64,000 nucleotides of DNA from Cryptosporangium phraense (GTDB lineage: Bacteria > Actinomycetota > Actinomycetes > Mycobacteriales > Cryptosporangiaceae): contig NZ_VIRS01000005.1 of the NCBI RefSeq assembly GCF_006912135.1, positions 1 to 64,000 on the forward strand, read 5' to 3'. This document shows, piece after piece, positions 7,324-15,383 of the stretch. The position numbers and the translations under genes are program-made. The stretch's first letter is position 1. Every line of letters starts with the position of its first letter. The notes below the pieces were generated by a model. That model had not been told where the DNA came from, did no database searches, and saw nothing but the letters and a program-made list of their open reading frames with translations.

Positions 7324-7872
7324 CTAGCCGGTCACCGCGCGGACGTGGGCCAGTAGGTAGCCGGCGACCGCGTCGAACGGCTCCAGGCCGCGTTCGGCGC
7401 GGGCCAGCACGACCGCACCCTCGGCCGCGGCGATCAGCGTCGGCGCGAATCCGGCCGGCATCCCGCCCGCGGTGAGCCGCTCCTCGAGCAGCGCGCGCCA
7501 CGACCGGAACACGTCCCGGGCCCGGTCGAGCACCTCGTCCGACGGCGGCGCGACCGTCACCGCGAGCACACCGCACCCCATCGACGTCGCACTGCGCTCG
7601 AGCAGCAGCCGCCACATCCCCAGGAACGCCTCGGTGATCGCGACCGCGTCCGCGTCGTCGAGATCACCGAGCGCGCGCAGCGCGTTCTCGCCGGCCGCAT
7701 CCACCGCGGCCAGCACGAGCTGGTTCTTCCCGCCCGGGAAGTGGTGGTAGATCGACCCCCGCGGCGCCTTCGTCAGCTTCAGGACCTCGGAGAACGAGGT
7801 CGCCTGCGGACCCTGCTGGGCCAGCAGCCGCATCGCTCCGGCAATCATCCGCTCGCGCACGCCCTCGGCCAC
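7324..7872 (-). CDS. TetR-family transcriptional repressor
   Basis: The 182-aa product starts MAEGVRERMIAGAMRLLAQQ. Its N-terminal HTH covers residues ~8-55, with the recognition region LTKAPRGSIYHHFPGGKNQL typical of TetR proteins. The C-terminal helical domain (MGCGVLAVTVAPPSDEV) resembles the LmrA/YxaF-like ligand-binding group. The gene is divergent from the methyltransferase at 7915 and convergent with the tautomerase. Palindromes at 7889-7904 and 6819-6834 suggest it represses both neighbours and itself. Confidence 0.9.
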   Translation of the reverse strand: MAEGVRERMIAGAMRLLAQQGPQATSFSEVLKLTKAPRGSIYHHFPGGKNQLVLAAVDAAGENALRALGDLDDADAVAITEAFLGMWRLLLERSATSMGCGVLAVTVAPPSDEVLDRARDVFRSWRALLEERLTAGGMPAGFAPTLIAAAEGAVVLARAERGLEPFDAVAGYLLAHVRAVTG

Positions 7873-7888
7873 GACACCTCCACTCGAC

Positions 7889-7904
7889 TATGTCGACCAT
7901 CATA
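7889..7904. promoter_or_regulatory. TetR-type operator between tetR and methyltransferase
   Basis: TATGTCGACCATCATA is a near-palindrome sharing 12 of 16 positions with the site at 6819-6834. The shared pattern is TATGT-N-G-N2-C-N-TCATA. It overlaps TAGGAT (7903-7908), a -10 located 6 nt before GTG 7915. Operator function is inferred from dyad symmetry and recurrence. Confidence 0.55.
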
Positions 7905-7914
7905 GGATCGGGAC

Positions 7915-8682
7915 GTGGATCCGACGACGCGAGCGAACCGGGCGGCGTGGCACGCCGCGGGCGAGAAGTACGAGCGCGAGTACGACGACCTGCGCGACCG
8001 GGCGGCTGCCGGTGGCACGTTGCTGGAGGTCGAGCGCGCGGTGCTCGGCGACCTCCTGCGGCGCTCCCCCGAGGTGGTCCACCTGCAGAGCGGCGACGCG
8101 ATGGACGATCCCGCGCTGGTGGCGGCCGGAGCCAGGTCCGTCGTCGGGGTCGACTTCAGCGAGGTCGCGGTCCGGGCCACGCAGCGGCGCGCGACCGAGC
8201 TCGGCCTCCCCTGCCGGTACGTCGTCGGCGCGCTGCCCGGCGCTCCGCTGGCGGCCGGCTGCGCCGACCTCGTCTACACCGGCAAGGGCGCGCTCATCTG
8301 GATGACGGATCTCGACGCGTGGGCCGCGGACGTCGCCCGGCTGCTGCGACCGTCGGGCCACCTCTTCCTCTACGACGGCCACCCCGCGTTCGCCATCTGG
8401 ACGTGGGACGAGGACCATCCGCGCGTCCGGCCCGATCGGAGCTACTTCGCCCGGTCCTACGTCGGGGACGACACGTTCCCGGGGCACGGGGCGGTGGAGT
8501 TCCAGTGGACGCTCGGGCAGGTCGTGACCGCGGTGGCCGGGGCCGGGCTGGAGGTCGTGCACCTGGCCGAGTACCCGGAGCCGTTCTGGCGGTACTCCGA
8601 CGTGTCGGCCGCGTCCTGGGACGGCCGCCTCCCGAACTCGTTCTCGCTACTGGCCCGCCGCCGCCGCGAAACGGCCGGCTAG
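7915..8682 (+). CDS. class I SAM-dependent methyltransferase-like protein
   Basis: The 255-aa protein starts at GTG 7915 with a leaderless promoter. The Rossmann-like core has VVGVDFSEVAVRATQRR (motif I end/post-I) and LLRPSGHLFLYDGHP (motif III region). The usual glycine-rich motif I is replaced by LQSGDAMDDPALVAAGA, as in a subfamily whose members read LQCHxGTDTL there. Substrate unknown; SAM binding may be atypical. Its 3' end overlaps the convergent WYL gene by 36 bp. Confidence 0.82.
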   Translation: MDPTTRANRAAWHAAGEKYEREYDDLRDRAAAGGTLLEVERAVLGDLLRRSPEVVHLQSGDAMDDPALVAAGARSVVGVDFSEVAVRATQRRATELGLPCRYVVGALPGAPLAAGCADLVYTGKGALIWMTDLDAWAADVARLLRPSGHLFLYDGHPAFAIWTWDEDHPRVRPDRSYFARSYVGDDTFPGHGAVEFQWTLGQVVTAVAGAGLEVVHLAEYPEPFWRYSDVSAASWDGRLPNSFSLLARRRRETAG

Positions 8683-9624
8683 CTGCGCGAACGCCTCCTT
8701 CAGCTCGGGTGGGCCGATCACCTCGACGTCGACGTCGAACCGGCCGAGCGAGGACGCGATGCTCGTCCAGGACCAGCCGCCGAGCGTCAGCCTGCACCGG
8801 TCGGGGCCGAGTTCCTCGACGAGCGCGTCGCCCGCGAACGTCGCGACGCGCGCGGCCGGGGCGTCCAGAATCACCTCGGCCCGCAGGGGCCAGCCGGCGA
8901 ACCCGCCGTCCCGGGAGGGGGTCTCGTCCGCGCCGCGGAAGCGGCGGGCGACGAACGCGGCGACGTCGCCACCGGGGAGCTCGCGGGGAGGAAAGCGCGG
9001 GCCGGTGGGGGTGCGGGGGGTGATCCGATCGGCGCGGAACGTGCGCCAGTCGGCGCGGTCGAGGTCCCAGGCGACGAGGTACCACCGCCGTCCCCAGGTG
9101 ACCAGGTGGTGGGGCTCGGCCCGGCGCGGGGGCGTCGGTTCCGCCGGGGCGCCGTAGTCGAAGCGGAGAATCTCGCGGGCGCGGATCGCGTCGCCGATCG
9201 CCAGGAGCACGGCGGTCTCGGCCTGCGGGGCCGGCCCCGGGGACACCGCGGTGACCTCGAGGCCGTCGATCCGGTGCCGGAGCCGGGACGGCATGACCTG
9301 GCGGACGGTGGCCAGCGCCCGGGCCGCCGCCTCCTCGATCCCGGCTCCGGACGTGACCGCCAGCCGCAGCGCCACCGCGAGCGCGACCGCCTGCTCGTCG
9401 TCGAACAGCAGCGGCGGCAGCTGGGATCCGGCGTCGAGGCGGTAGCCGCCGTCCGGTCCCTTGGTCGCCTGGATCGGATACCCCAGCTCGCGCAGCCGGT
9501 CGACGTCCCGGCGCACGGTCCGCGGGCTCACGTCCAGACGCTCGGCCAGCAGCATCCCGGGCCAGTCGCGGCGCGCCTGCAGCAGCGAGAGCAGCGAGAG
9601 CAGCCGGGATGAGGTAGGAAGCAT
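8647..9624 (-). CDS. WYL-domain transcriptional regulator (YafY/DeoR-like)
   Basis: The product has 325 aa from ATG 9624. An N-terminal HTH (residues ~1-60: LLSLLQARRDWPGMLLAERL then DVSPRTVRRDVDRLRELG) precedes a WYL ligand-binding domain with WGRRWYLVAWDLDRADWRTF and a C-terminal WCX-like region. Such proteins sense nucleic-acid-type or small ligands. The gene is divergent from the winged-helix gene at 9687; the inverted repeat between them (9644-9668) is a candidate autoregulatory site. Confidence 0.9.
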   Translation of the reverse strand: MLPTSSRLLSLLSLLQARRDWPGMLLAERLDVSPRTVRRDVDRLRELGYPIQATKGPDGGYRLDAGSQLPPLLFDDEQAVALAVALRLAVTSGAGIEEAAARALATVRQVMPSRLRHRIDGLEVTAVSPGPAPQAETAVLLAIGDAIRAREILRFDYGAPAEPTPPRRAEPHHLVTWGRRWYLVAWDLDRADWRTFRADRITPRTPTGPRFPPRELPGGDVAAFVARRFRGADETPSRDGGFAGWPLRAEVILDAPAARVATFAGDALVEELGPDRCRLTLGGWSWTSIASSLGRFDVDVEVIGPPELKEAFAQLAGRFAAAAGQ

Positions 9625-9643
9625 GGCATTGATAATGCGCTCG

Positions 9644-9668
9644 ATAGCGGCCCGTACCTGACCGCTAT
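9644..9668. promoter_or_regulatory. inverted repeat in divergent WYL / winged-helix promoter region
   Basis: ATAGCGG-N11-CCGCTAT is a perfect 7-bp dyad at the centre of the 62-bp divergent gap. The compact palindrome GCATTGATAATGC lies at 9626-9638 beside the WYL start. Either could bind the WYL regulator; the assignment is positional inference. Confidence 0.45.
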
Positions 9669-9686
9669 GGCCGGGAGGGTGTGTCC

Positions 9687-10742
9687 ATGATCCTGAGCAC
9701 CCGGGCGTTGAACCGGGCGACACTGGCCCGTCAGCTGCTTCTCGACCGCGCCGACCTTCCGGTCGAGGCCGCGGTCGCGCACCTCGGCGGTCTGCAGGCC
9801 CAGGAGCCGCAGGAACCGTTCGTCGGGCTCTGGTCCCGGCTCCGGACGTTCGACCCGGCGGTGCTGTCCGGCCTGCTGACCGAGCGCCGGGTGGTGCGGA
9901 TGCACCTGATGCGCCGGACCGTCCACCTCGTGACGGCCGACGACGCGCTGGCCTGGCGGTCCCGGCACGACGTGATGCTGCGCCAGCGGATGCTCGGCGT
10001 CTACCGGCGTGACCTGGCCGGGGTCGATCTGGACGAGCTGGCCGCGGCCGGCGTCGCGCTGATGGCCGACGGCGAGCCGCGGTCGATGGGCGAGGTCGGG
10101 CGGGCGCTGGTGGCGCGCTGGCCTGGGGTCGGGGCTCGGGTGCTGGGGGAGGCGGTGGTGGCGTGCCTGGTGCCGACCGTGCAGCTGCCGCCGCGGGGGC
10201 TGTGGCGGGTCACCGCCGGGGTGAAGAACTTGCCGTTGGCGACGTGGCTCGGGCGGGAGGTACCGCCGCTCGACGCGGACGGGACCGACCCGGTCGGGGT
10301 GGTGTTGGTGCGGCGGTACCTGGCCGCGTACGGTCCGGCCGCGACCGCGGACCTCAGGGCGTGGTGCGGGCTGGCCGGGCTGCCGAAGGCGGTGGCGCAG
10401 GTCCGTCCGGAGCTGGTCGCGTTCCGCGACTCGCGGGGGCGCGAGCTGCTCGACCTGCCGGACGCTCCGCGCCCGGATCCGGACGTGGAGGCGCCGGTAC
10501 GGTTCCTGCCCGCGTTCGACAACGCGATCCTCGGCTACGACGACCGGACCCGGATCATCGACGACGAGCACCGCGGGCTGTCGGTCGCCGGCATCCGGGT
10601 CGTGCTGGTGGACGGGCGGGTGAGCGCGACGTGGAGGCTCGACGGCGGGGTTCAGGTGACACCGCTGCGCCCGTTCACGTCGTCCGAGGCGGAGGCGGTG
10701 GACGCCGAGGCGCGCGCCGTGGAAGCGTTCCTGGTGGGGTAG
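9687..10742 (+). CDS. winged-helix DNA-binding domain protein (HTH_42/YcaQ-like family)
   Basis: The 351-aa product starts at ATG 9687, 8 nt after GGGAGG; the GTG at 9681 is too close to that RBS. It matches the actinobacterial winged-helix DNA-binding domain family: LGGLQAQEPQEPFVGLWSRL, RRTVHLVTADDALAWR, GPATADLRAWCGL-type and FLPAFDNAILGYDDRTRII segments. Related enzymes (AlkX/YcaQ) unhook DNA crosslinks as glycosylases, but catalytic function is not established for this branch. It may be controlled by the divergent WYL regulator. Confidence 0.85.
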   Translation: MILSTRALNRATLARQLLLDRADLPVEAAVAHLGGLQAQEPQEPFVGLWSRLRTFDPAVLSGLLTERRVVRMHLMRRTVHLVTADDALAWRSRHDVMLRQRMLGVYRRDLAGVDLDELAAAGVALMADGEPRSMGEVGRALVARWPGVGARVLGEAVVACLVPTVQLPPRGLWRVTAGVKNLPLATWLGREVPPLDADGTDPVGVVLVRRYLAAYGPAATADLRAWCGLAGLPKAVAQVRPELVAFRDSRGRELLDLPDAPRPDPDVEAPVRFLPAFDNAILGYDDRTRIIDDEHRGLSVAGIRVVLVDGRVSATWRLDGGVQVTPLRPFTSSEAEAVDAEARAVEAFLVG

Positions 10743-10790
10743 CACGGGAATTCTGGGCGGGCGCTCAGGAAGCGGGGCGATGCTGGGACC

Positions 10791-11714
10791 ATGGCTGTGG
10801 ACCGCACGTACCGTGGCAGACCGCTCCCCCGGCCCGACGAGGACGTCGTCGACCAGGGGTTGGGGTTCGACCTGGGCACGCTGTTCAGTCGGCGTCGCGC
10901 GCTGGCCGTGCTCGGCCTGGGCGCGGTGGTGGTCGGTGCGGCCGCGTGCAGCCCGGACTCGTCGTCGACGGCCGACGCCGGTGAGCTGACCGAGATCCCC
11001 GACGAGACCGCCGGGCCGTACCCGGGAGACGGGTCGAACGGCCCCGACGTGCTCGAACAGAGCGGGATCGTGCGCAGCGACATCCGCTCGAGCTTCGGGT
11101 CGGCCTCGGGGACGGCGTCGGGCATTCCGATGACGCTGGGGTTGTCGATCGTCGATCTGGCGAACGGCGGCGGCCCGTTCCCGGGCGTGGCCGTGTACGT
11201 GTGGCACTGCGACCGGGACGGGAGGTACTCGCTGTACTCGGACGGGGTCACGGACCAGAACTATCTGCGCGGTGTGCAGGTCGCGGACGCGGCCGGGATC
11301 GTGCGTTTCACGAGCGTCTTCCCGGCGTGCTACGCCGGTCGGTGGCCGCACGTTCACTTCGAGGTGTACCCCGACACGGCGAGCATCACCGACGCGACGA
11401 AGGCGATAGCGACGTCCCAGGTGGCGCTGCCCAAGGCGGTGTGTGAGGCCGCGTACGAGGCGGACGGGTATTCGCAGTCGGTGACGAATCTGGCCGCGGT
11501 CTCCCTGGAGGGAGACAACGTCTTCGGTGATGACGGCGGGGTTCATCAGCTAGGCACGGTGACCGGCGACGCGACGGCGGGTTACGCAGTGAGCCTGAAG
11601 GTTCCGGTAGACACCAGGACGAAGCCGCAAGGCGGCTCAGCCCCGGGCGGCCGCGCGCCGGGCGGCCGCGCGCCGGGCGGCCCGCCGCCGAGCGGGCAGG
11701 CGCCAGGCAGCTAG
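10791..11714 (+). CDS. exported intradiol ring-cleavage dioxygenase-like lipoprotein
   Basis: The protein has 307 aa. A twin-arginine-type signal (SRRRALAVLGLGAVVVG) ends in lipobox GAAAC, so it is probably a membrane-anchored lipoprotein. The intradiol fold is recognised by GVAVYVWHCDRDGRYSLYS and FPACYAGRWPHVHFEVY, which supply the Tyr/Tyr/His/His non-haem iron ligands. Actinobacterial homologues are secreted catechol-type dioxygenases; substrate here unknown. The last ~25 residues are a Gly/Pro/Ala repeat (GGRAPGGRAPGG) that merges into the repeat block beyond the stop, so the C-terminus may have grown by slippage. Confidence 0.85.
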   Translation: MAVDRTYRGRPLPRPDEDVVDQGLGFDLGTLFSRRRALAVLGLGAVVVGAAACSPDSSSTADAGELTEIPDETAGPYPGDGSNGPDVLEQSGIVRSDIRSSFGSASGTASGIPMTLGLSIVDLANGGGPFPGVAVYVWHCDRDGRYSLYSDGVTDQNYLRGVQVADAAGIVRFTSVFPACYAGRWPHVHFEVYPDTASITDATKAIATSQVALPKAVCEAAYEADGYSQSVTNLAAVSLEGDNVFGDDGGVHQLGTVTGDATAGYAVSLKVPVDTRTKPQGGSAPGGRAPGGRAPGGPPPSGQAPGS

Positions 11715-12180
11715 CCGCCAGCCGGGAACCGGGCGGCCGGGAACCGGGCGGCCGGGAACCGGGCGGCCGGGAACCGGGCGGCTGCCGCCCCGCGACCGCG
11801 AACCAGGCGGCTGGCCGGGCGGGAACCGGGCGGTCGGCCCCCCGCAACCGGGAACCGGACGGCAGGCTGCCCCGCGGCCGGACACCGGGCGGCAGGCCGG
11901 GCGGGAACCGGGCGGCTGGCCCCCGCGACCGGGAACCGGACGGCTGGCCGCCCCGCGGCCGGACACCGGGCGGCAGGCCGGGCGGGAACCGGGCGGCTGG
12001 CCCCCGCGACCGGGAACCGGACGGCTGGCCGCCCCGCGGCCGGACACCGGGCGGCAGGCCGGGCGGGAACCGGACGGCTGGCCGCCCCGCGGCCGGACAC
12101 CGGGCGGCAGGCCGGGCGGGAACCAGGCGGCCGGGTGCCGGGCGGCCGGGTGCCGGGCGGCCGGGTGCCGGGCGGCGCCC
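11715..12180. repeat. nested GC-rich tandem repeats
   Basis: The block starts inside the coding tail of the dioxygenase (~11640) and continues to 12180. It begins with four ~15-nt units of the GGGAACCGGGCGGCC type. Larger units of 81 bp follow, seen from GACACCGGGCGG at 11881, 11962 and 12043, then a shortened 53-bp unit to 12096. It closes with 15-nt units of the GGGTGCCGGGCGGCC type. Long open frames exist on both strands only because the sequence lacks AT-rich stops. No CRISPR-like spacers are present. Confidence 0.85.
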
Positions 12181-12609
12181 CTACAGCCCCATCCTGACCG
12201 TCCACCGCCCCGGCGGGGCCGCGAGACGGCAGGCTCTGGCACGGCGAGGTCGGGCGGCCACCCCGAACGGGCGCATGCGGGCAGGCAGGGTCGCGGCCGA
12301 GGCGAGGCGGGCGCGAGCAGGAACGGTCCGCATAGCTATGGGCGCACTGCGGACACGACGCCCCCACTCGCGCCGCCGCCCACGCCGGGCAGCCGCGCCG
12401 GAGGCGCTTGCGGGCGAGCAGGTCGGAGACCGCCCGCTCGCGAGCGGCGCTCGGCCGCGAGGCACACGCTTGCGAGCGGCGCTCGGCCGTGGGGGTGCAC
12501 GCTCGCGGGGCGGCGCTCGGACGCCGGAGGCGGGGTGCTCGGCGGGCAGGAATATCTCCGGGCGTCCAGACTTGTAGCCGTTGAAGAGACCTCGACGGAA
12601 GAAGGCGGC
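12181..12609. other. intergenic region without recognisable gene
   Basis: The 429-bp GC-rich spacer between the repeat block and the DUF427 gene contains short degenerate repeats (GCGAGCGGCGCTCGG-like at ~12448 and ~12474). I see no supported coding sequence or RNA gene. The promoter of the DUF427 gene must lie in its last ~100 bp (AT-richer near 12550-12600). Confidence 0.5.
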
Positions 12610-13002
12610 ATGGCTGACAAGCCGGTACTCCAGCCCGGACCCGACCACCCGATCACGGTCACGCCGAACCACAACCGGGTGATCGTGACGGTCGCCGGCA
12701 AGGTGGTCGCGGATACCCGCAACGCGTTGACGCTTCAGGAATCTACCTATCCGCCGGTGCAGTACGTGCCGCTCGAGGACGTGGACCAGTCGCTGCTCGA
12801 GCGCACCAGTACCGAGACGTACTGCCCGTACAAGGGTGACGCGAGCTACTACTCGATTCCGCTCGGCGGCGACAAGTCGACCGACGCGGTGTGGGAGTAC
12901 CAGTCGCCGTATGACGCCGTGGCGCCGATCAAGGGGCACGTTGCGTTCTGGGATGGCCGGGTCGACTCGATCGACGTCGAGGCCGAGGGCGCCCGGGCCT
13001 GA
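12610..13002 (+). CDS. DUF427 domain protein
   Basis: The 130-aa protein starts at ATG 12610 after GGAAGAAGG. The DUF427 fold is clear: NRVIVTVAGKVVADTRNALT, STYPPVQYVPLEDVD, then TYCPYKGDASYYSI and the closing VAFWDGRVDSIDVEAEG. The family is a small beta-rich cytoplasmic protein with conserved Cys-Pro-x-Lys-Gly; biochemical role unknown. It stands alone between two low-complexity blocks. Confidence 0.9.
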   Translation: MADKPVLQPGPDHPITVTPNHNRVIVTVAGKVVADTRNALTLQESTYPPVQYVPLEDVDQSLLERTSTETYCPYKGDASYYSIPLGGDKSTDAVWEYQSPYDAVAPIKGHVAFWDGRVDSIDVEAEGARA

Positions 13003-13796
13003 TTTGGCCCCTCGCCGCCCGAGCCCACGCTCGGGCGGCACCCGCCTCGGTCCACCCACCCGGCCTGCACGCCCCGGTCCACCCGCTCCGGCCCGCCCGA
13101 CCGGTCCACCAGCCCGACCGGTCCACCCACTCGGCCTGCGCGTGCCGGTCCGCCGCTCGACCGGTCCACCCGCCCGACCGGTCCACCACCCGGCCTGCGC
13201 GACACGATCCACCCGCTCCGGCCCGCCCAACCGGGCCACCCGCCCGATCTGCACGCCACGATCCACCCGCTCCGGCCCGCTCAGCCGGTCCAGCCGCCCG
13301 ACCTGCGGCGCCCCGACCTGCGGCGCTCCCTCCCGCCTGTTTCCGGCGCGCCCACCCGGTCTGGCCGGCCAGGCCGGCCAGACCCGCGCGCTCCGGCCCG
13401 CGCGACCCGGCCAAGCCCGACCGACAAGACCCGCGCGCCCGGGCATGCCCCAACCGACCCGGCCAGGCTCAGCCAGGTCCCTACCCCGCCCAGCGAGATC
13501 CGGACCCCGCCCAGCCAAACCCGGACCAAGCCCAGCCAGGCCCGGAACCCGCCCAGCCCGCGCGCCCCAGCCCACCCGGCCGACCCGGCCGACCCGGCCG
13601 GCCCAATCCGCCCAGACCCGACCTAGCCAGGCCCACCCAAGCCCGGCCCTCCCTGGCCCGCCCAAGCCCGTCCGTCCCTGGCCCGGCCCAGCCCGCCCGG
13701 CCCAGCCCGCCCGACCTAGCCCGGCCGCCCGACCTCGCCCGGCCCGCAGACCAGCGTCACCCCCACCCCCCGAACACCAATGCCAAACTGACCCCC
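13003..13796. repeat. C-rich low-complexity intergenic block with strong strand asymmetry
   Basis: The region is 794 bp. The plus strand is dominated by CCCGGCC/CCCGCCC/GCCCAGCC motifs and is strikingly C-rich over G-rich. Units such as GACCGGTCCACC and ATCCACCCGCTCCGGCCCGC recur between 13040 and 13310. Frames on the minus strand read as Gly/Arg/Trp repeats and are not credible proteins. The promoter of the YciI/ECF42 unit must lie at its right end. Confidence 0.75.
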
Positions 13797-14132
13797 ATGA
13801 AGTACGTCCTCCTCATCTGCGACGACGAATCCGTTCTCCCCACCAACGAAGACCTCGCCACCGATCCGCAGCACCAGGCCTGGGTCGACGCCCTCTCCGC
13901 CCACCACGGCACCGGCCGCGGCGCGCGCCTTCGCCCGACCTCCGAGGCCACGACCGTCCGCGTCCGGAACGCCGAGACGCTCGTCTCCGACGGTCCGTTC
14001 GCCGAGACCAAGGACTTCGTCGGCGGCTTCGCGATCGTCGACTGCGACACGCTCGACGAGGCCGTAGCACTCGCCGCCAAGCACCCCTACGCCCAGTGGG
14101 GCAGCGTGGAAATCCGCCCGATGTGGGAGTGA
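13797..14132 (+). CDS. YciI-like (DGPF) protein, ECF42 partner
   Basis: The 111-aa protein starts MKYVLLICDDESV. It carries the diagnostic SDGPFAETKDFVGGFAIVDCD segment and ends HPYAQWGSVEIRPMWE. YciI-like proteins are ferredoxin-fold dimers. In actinobacteria this branch is encoded with ECF42 sigma factors and is thought to belong to their regulons. The stop overlaps the sigma gene start by 4 nt (GTGA), so the two are translationally coupled. Confidence 0.93.
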   Translation: MKYVLLICDDESVLPTNEDLATDPQHQAWVDALSAHHGTGRGARLRPTSEATTVRVRNAETLVSDGPFAETKDFVGGFAIVDCDTLDEAVALAAKHPYAQWGSVEIRPMWE

Positions 14133-15313
14133 CAACCGCCGTCGACGCCGCCTACCGCGCCGAAAAACCTCAAATCGTCGCCACGCTGATCGGCCTCTAC
14201 GGCGACTGGGACCTGGCCGAGGACTGCGCCCAGGACGCGTTCGCGGCCGCGCTCGCCACCTGGCCGCGCGATGGCGTCCCGGCCAACCCCGGCGCCTGGC
14301 TGACCACGACCGCCCGCAACCGGGCCACCGACCGGCTCCGCCGGGACGCGGTCGGCCGCAGCAAACTGCGCCAGGCCGCGCTGCTGGCCCACTCCCCCGA
14401 GCCGCCGGACCAGGACCACTTCCCCGACGAGCGCCTCCGCCTGATCTTCACCTGCTGCCACCCCGCGCTCTCGTTCGACGCCCGGGTCGCGCTCACCCTG
14501 CGCACGCTCACCGGGCTGAGCACCGCCCAGATCGCCCAGGCCTTTCTCACCACCGAGCCGACGATGGCCCAGCGCCTGGTGCGCGCGAAACGCACGATCG
14601 CCATCAAGAACCTCCCCTACGAGGTGCCCGGGGCCGACCACTTCCCCGAGCGCCTCGCCTCCGTGCTCGCCGTCCTGTACCTGATCTTCAACGAGGGCTA
14701 CGACAGAAACTCGGGGCGCACCCGCGAGGCCCTCGACCTCGCCCGCATGCTCACCCGCCTCCTCCCCGACGAGCCGGAACCGCTCGGCCTCCTCGCCCTG
14801 ATGCTCTTCAGCGAGGCCCGCCGCCCCTCCCGCATCGCCGACGGCGTCCTCGTCCCCCTGGAACTCCAGGACCGGTCCCGCTGGGACCGCACGCTCATCA
14901 CCGAGGGGGTCGCGGTCCTCGACCGCGCCGTCGCGAAGCGACGCCCCGGCCCGTACCAGGTGCAGGCCGCGATCGCGTCCTGTCATTCCACGGCGGACGG
15001 GACCCCGAGCACCGATTGGGCCCAGATCGCCGCCCTGTACGGGACGCTCCGCGAGCTGGCGCCGTCGCCGGTCGTCGAGTTGAACCGGGCCGTGGCCGTC
15101 GCGATGTCCGAGGGCATCCCGGCCGGCCTGGCACTGATGGCGCACATCGAAGGCCTCGACGGCTACTACCTGCTCCCGGCCACCCGCGCCGACCTCCTCC
15201 GCCGCGCCGGCCGCGACACCGAGGCCCGCACCGCCTACGACGAAGCCATCGCGCTCGCCCCCACCGACCCCGAGCGGAGGTACCTCGCGGCCCGCCGGAA
15301 AGAAGTCTCGTAA
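14129..15313 (+). CDS. ECF42-type RNA polymerase sigma factor with long C-terminal extension
   Basis: The product has 394 aa from GTG 14129, chosen because it overlaps the YciI stop as GTGA. Sigma2 (GDWDLAEDCAQDAFAAALAT then GAWLTTTARNRATDRLRR) spans ~20-90. Sigma4 (RTLTGLSTAQIAQAFLTTEP then TMAQRLVRAKRTI) spans ~130-175. A ~200-residue TPR-like extension containing YLIFNEGY and LNRAVAVAMSEG is typical of ECF42 and replaces an anti-sigma partner. The cognate signal is unknown. Confidence 0.92.
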   Translation: MTTAVDAAYRAEKPQIVATLIGLYGDWDLAEDCAQDAFAAALATWPRDGVPANPGAWLTTTARNRATDRLRRDAVGRSKLRQAALLAHSPEPPDQDHFPDERLRLIFTCCHPALSFDARVALTLRTLTGLSTAQIAQAFLTTEPTMAQRLVRAKRTIAIKNLPYEVPGADHFPERLASVLAVLYLIFNEGYDRNSGRTREALDLARMLTRLLPDEPEPLGLLALMLFSEARRPSRIADGVLVPLELQDRSRWDRTLITEGVAVLDRAVAKRRPGPYQVQAAIASCHSTADGTPSTDWAQIAALYGTLRELAPSPVVELNRAVAVAMSEGIPAGLALMAHIEGLDGYYLLPATRADLLRRAGRDTEARTAYDEAIALAPTDPERRYLAARRKEVS

Positions 15314-15383
15314 CCCGTGTCGATCTGAAACCGAACCGTTCGTCGGTGGGGCGATCCAACTGAGCGACGGAGGAAACGCCACA

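Noticed and set aside
11715-12180. Possible CRISPR array
   Set aside because: Units are contiguous or nested repeats of 15 and 81 bp with no unique spacers and no cas genes.
12181-13665. Leftward 494-codon frame over DUF427 and the C-rich block
   Set aside because: Reads as Gly/Arg/Trp repeats and runs antisense to a well-supported gene; stop codons are simply rare in this composition.
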